Part shown: positions 14,263-16,206 of the stretch, one piece after another
Layout of the letters: every line of letters starts with the position of its first letter
Position numbering within the stretch: the stretch's first letter is position 1
NCBI GenBank assembly: GCA_030605745.1
Contig: JAUWHT010000388.1
Span: forward strand, 1 to 16,206
DNA: 16,206 nucleotides
Direction: 5' to 3'
Origin: Pirellulales bacterium
GTDB taxonomy: Bacteria; Planctomycetota; Planctomycetia; Pirellulales; Thermoguttaceae
Position numbers and translations under genes: made by a program
The notes under the pieces: generated by a model
The model's database searches: none
Told to the model about the DNA's origin: nothing
Seen by the model: the letters and a program-made list of their open reading frames with translations, nothing else

Positions 14263-15588
14263 CTACTCGTGCCGCAGGGCTTCGATCGGGTCCATTGCGG
14301 CGGCGCGCATTGCCGGGTAGAGGCCGAAGATTATCCCGATGGTTACTGAGATGCCGAAGGCCAGCGGGATCGACCAGGGGACGATTACCGGAGTGACGGT
14401 GCGGATCAACTCGGGCAGTTGTTGCATCACGTCGGGTGCGGCGGTTTCCATGCCGAAGAACATCGAGCGGCATCCCGGCCCGCACGTCAGGCCACCCAGT
14501 ACGCCGGTCAGCCCGCCGACGGTCGAAAGTGCGATTGTCTCCACGAGGAACTGCCGGGTGATGTCGCCCCGCTTGGCGCCCAGGGCGCGGCGGATGCCGA
14601 TCTCGCGGGTCCGCTCGGTGACCGTGGCCAGCATGATGTTCATGATGCCGATCCCACCTACCAGCAGCGAGATGGCCGCGATCAGGCCCATGAAGATGAT
14701 AAACATCAGCCGGGTGGTTCGGGCCTGTTCGAGCAGCTCCAGCGGCACTGTGATCCCGACATCGTCGTTGCGATGGTGTCGCGCGAGCGTTTGCTTGACC
14801 AACTCGGCCGTCTGGAGCACGTGTTCGATCTTGTCTACCCGCAGCGTGGCCTGGCTCAACTCGACGACCTCGCCCTCGAACGATCCGCTTCGATGGGTGA
14901 CCACGAAATCGCCGATGCGGCTCCACAGCGTGCTGATGGGGATGTAGACGTCACTGTCGAACTCTTGGGCGGCCAGCGAGCCGCCGATCCCGGACATGGG
15001 CATCCGCGGCTTCATCACGCCGACCACCACGTAGTAGGCCTCTTCGATGTGGATCGAACGTCCGATCGGGTCCTCCAGGGGGAACAGCCGCTGGACCACC
15101 TCGGCGGCCAACACACAGTGGTTCTGCTTGTCGTGCAGCTCAGCATCGGTGATGAAGTGCCCGCGGTCGACTTCCAGTTTTGTCACCTCGGCGTACTCGG
15201 GCGTACAGCCGACCAGCCGCCCGTCGATCATCCGTCCGGCATAGGCGAATCGCCGGCGCAGCTCCCGGATCGGCAGCGCCCGCTCGATCGTCGGTATTGT
15301 CTCGGTAAGTCGCTCGAAGTCGGCCCGGGTGATACCGTAGGGTACCAGGCCACGGATGTCCCCTGTGGCCTCACTGGGCGGCTTGATCGAGCGGACGATG
15401 ATGTTGTTCGCCCCCAGGCCTTCGATCTGTTCTTGCGCCTTGCGGCTGATCCCCTCGCCGATGGCCAGCAACCAGATCACGCTGGCCGTGCCGATAAAAA
15501 TCCCCAGCACTGTCAGCAGCGAGCGCAACGGATGCACCAGCAGACTCTTGACTGCCAACCGCCAGGTGCGTAGCCAGAGGAAAGTCAT
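14263..15588 (-). CDS. MacB-type ABC transporter permease
   Basis: Inner-membrane permease of 441 residues in the MacB/LolC/FtsX group. Helix 1 is at about 22-44 (LRSLLTVLGIFIGTASVIWL starts at 21). A large periplasmic MacB_PCD domain follows (about 45-290), then three helices (294-320, 349-368, 403-424). The conserved stretch GGIGIMNIMLATVTERTREI (311-330) and the end DPIEALRHE are typical. It pairs with the ATPase encoded just upstream on the same strand. Such systems export peptides, antibiotics or lipoproteins; the cargo is unknown and no membrane-fusion partner is in the window. The start is unclear. ATG at 15588 matches family length but has no ribosome binding site and abuts a heptamer array. 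ATG at 15636 would read through the array, adding 16 residues, with AGAGGA directly touching it. Confidence 0.93.
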   Translation of the reverse strand: MTFLWLRTWRLAVKSLLVHPLRSLLTVLGIFIGTASVIWLLAIGEGISRKAQEQIEGLGANNIIVRSIKPPSEATGDIRGLVPYGITRADFERLTETIPTIERALPIRELRRRFAYAGRMIDGRLVGCTPEYAEVTKLEVDRGHFITDAELHDKQNHCVLAAEVVQRLFPLEDPIGRSIHIEEAYYVVVGVMKPRMPMSGIGGSLAAQEFDSDVYIPISTLWSRIGDFVVTHRSGSFEGEVVELSQATLRVDKIEHVLQTAELVKQTLARHHRNDDVGITVPLELLEQARTTRLMFIIFMGLIAAISLLVGGIGIMNIMLATVTERTREIGIRRALGAKRGDITRQFLVETIALSTVGGLTGVLGGLTCGPGCRSMFFGMETAAPDVMQQLPELIRTVTPVIVPWSIPLAFGISVTIGIIFGLYPAMRAAAMDPIEALRHE

Positions 15589-15614
15589 TGGGGATTTGGG
15601 ATTTGGGATTGGGG
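15587..15614. repeat. ATTTGGG heptamer array at the permease start
   Basis: There are four consecutive seven-base units on the plus strand: ATTGGGG, ATTTGGG, ATTTGGG, ATTGGGG. On the minus strand they read CCCCAAT/CCCAAAT. The last two bases of the array belong to the ATG at 15588. The unit length of seven is not a multiple of three, so a copy-number change would shift any frame entering from the ATG at 15636. Confidence 0.85.
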
Positions 15615-15646
15615 GCGTTAAGGCCGCAAGCAGCATTCCTCTATCA

Positions 15647-15706
15647 ACTGACCACTATCCACTATCCACTATCCACTATCCACTATCCACTATCCACTAA
15701 CCACTT
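15647..15706. repeat. AGTGGAT heptamer array (copy 2)
   Basis: Plus-strand units are ACTGACC, six perfect ACTATCC (15654-15695), ACTAACC and a partial ACTT. On the minus strand this reads AGTGGTT, AGTGGAT repeats, AGTGGTC, the same unit type as at 580-624. It lies between the two ABC genes and includes the stop codon of the ATPase. Confidence 0.9.
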
Positions 15707-16206
15707 CCTCCTGAACCATACCGTCTTTCAGCCGGGTGATTCGTTTGGCTCGTGCGCCTATATCGGGTTCGTGCGTGACCATGATGATGGTTTTGCCCTG
15801 CCGGTTGAGATTGCCCAGCAGATTGAGGATTTCCTCGGCAGTGGCCGAGTCGAGGTTCCCGGTGGGTTCGTCGGCGAGGATGAAGACTGGGTCGTTGACG
15901 AGGCTTCGGGCGATGGCCACGCGTTGTTGTTGCCCGCCGGAGAGCTGTGTGGGTCGATGTTTCAACCGGTCGCCCAACCCGACCAGCTCGGCCAGTTCGC
16001 AACACCGCTGCCGATCGCTCGACCCGAGGCGTCCCTGGTAGTAAAGCGGGACCTCGATGTTTTCCAGCACCGTGAGTTGCGGGATCAGGTTATACGATTG
16101 GAAGATGAAGCCGATTCTCGAGGCGCGGATTTCGGACAGCCGGTTGTCGTCGAGCCGGGAGACGTCCTCGTCGCCCAGCAGGATCGTGCCCGAGGTTGGT
16201 CGGTCC
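15690..16206 (-). CDS. MacB/LolD-type ABC transporter ATP-binding protein (partial)
   Basis: The N-terminus is cut by the window edge; 171 residues plus the stop are visible. The remaining ATPase parts are complete. The segment before the Q-loop reads DRPTSGTILLGDEDVSRLD at the edge, the Q-loop is FIFQSYNLIPQLTVLENIEV, the ABC signature is LSGGQQQRVAIARSL, Walker B is FILADEPTGNLDS and the H-loop is VTHE. The Walker A motif lies outside. The LDxPTSG and NLIPQLTVLEN wording is typical of the LolD/MacB/FtsE exporter group. It energises the permease encoded downstream at 14263. The last residues VVSG and the stop codon are supplied by the heptamer array, so the original C-terminus was probably altered. 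Confidence 0.95.
   Translation of the reverse strand, partial: DRPTSGTILLGDEDVSRLDDNRLSEIRASRIGFIFQSYNLIPQLTVLENIEVPLYYQGRLGSSDRQRCCELAELVGLGDRLKHRPTQLSGGQQQRVAIARSLVNDPVFILADEPTGNLDSATAEEILNLLGNLNRQGKTIIMVTHEPDIGARAKRITRLKDGMVQEEVVSG

Noticed and set aside
15589..15636. Permease start at 15636
   Set aside because: It adds PPIPNPKSP encoded by the heptamer array, and the only AGAGGA touches the ATG. Not excluded, but family length favours 15588.
15647..15706. CRISPR-like repeat array
   Set aside because: Units are seven bases long, tandem and without spacers. This is a short tandem repeat and no cas genes are present.

Overview
The window looks like a chromosomal segment of a planctomycete or a close relative. 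The best evidence is the large secreted protein at 9466-12957. It carries the LEPRLLLT-type N-terminal motif, a module starting IFYNNSSFDGNDP that I know from planctomycete surface proteins, and a dockerin-like double calcium loop. The exosortase-type PEP-CTERM protein next to it points the same way. G+C is high in most genes, and several gaps hold short dispersed or tandem repeats.

Left part (1-7062): a sugar-acid catabolic cluster. A malate/lactate-dehydrogenase-family oxidoreductase (minus) is transcribed divergently from a plus-strand run: SDR dehydrogenase, COG3618 amidohydrolase (sugar lactonase type), SGLT-like Na+/sugar symporter and a DapA/NanA-fold aldolase. Together they suggest uptake of a sugar, oxidation to a lactone, hydrolysis to an aldonate and, after a dehydration whose enzyme is not present here, cleavage of a 2-keto-3-deoxy acid. 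This resembles the non-phosphorylative L-fucose/L-rhamnose routes, but the substrate is not proven. A start-less relic that seems to join the front of a microcompartment shell protein to a MNT nucleotidyltransferase fragment closes the run. bioF (7105-8289) follows.

Middle part (8290-12957): the gap between convergent transcription units is crowded with perfect inverted repeats, including a likely terminator. On the minus strand, a 1163-residue C10-family (streptopain-like) cysteine peptidase fused to a beta-propeller and a C-terminal dockerin-like module is followed 24 bases later by a PEP-CTERM protein whose mature domain looks cohesin-like. They may be a secreted enzyme and its surface receptor.

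Right part (12958-16206), all minus strand: a small winged-helix-like protein of unknown role and a MacB/LolD-type ABC exporter pair (ATPase cut by the window edge, then permease). Between them lies a region with a near-consensus promoter, serial hairpins (two with GNRA loops) and a U-tract terminator, a candidate structured RNA or regulatory leader. Heptanucleotide arrays sit on the stop codon of the ABC ATPase and on the start codon of the permease.
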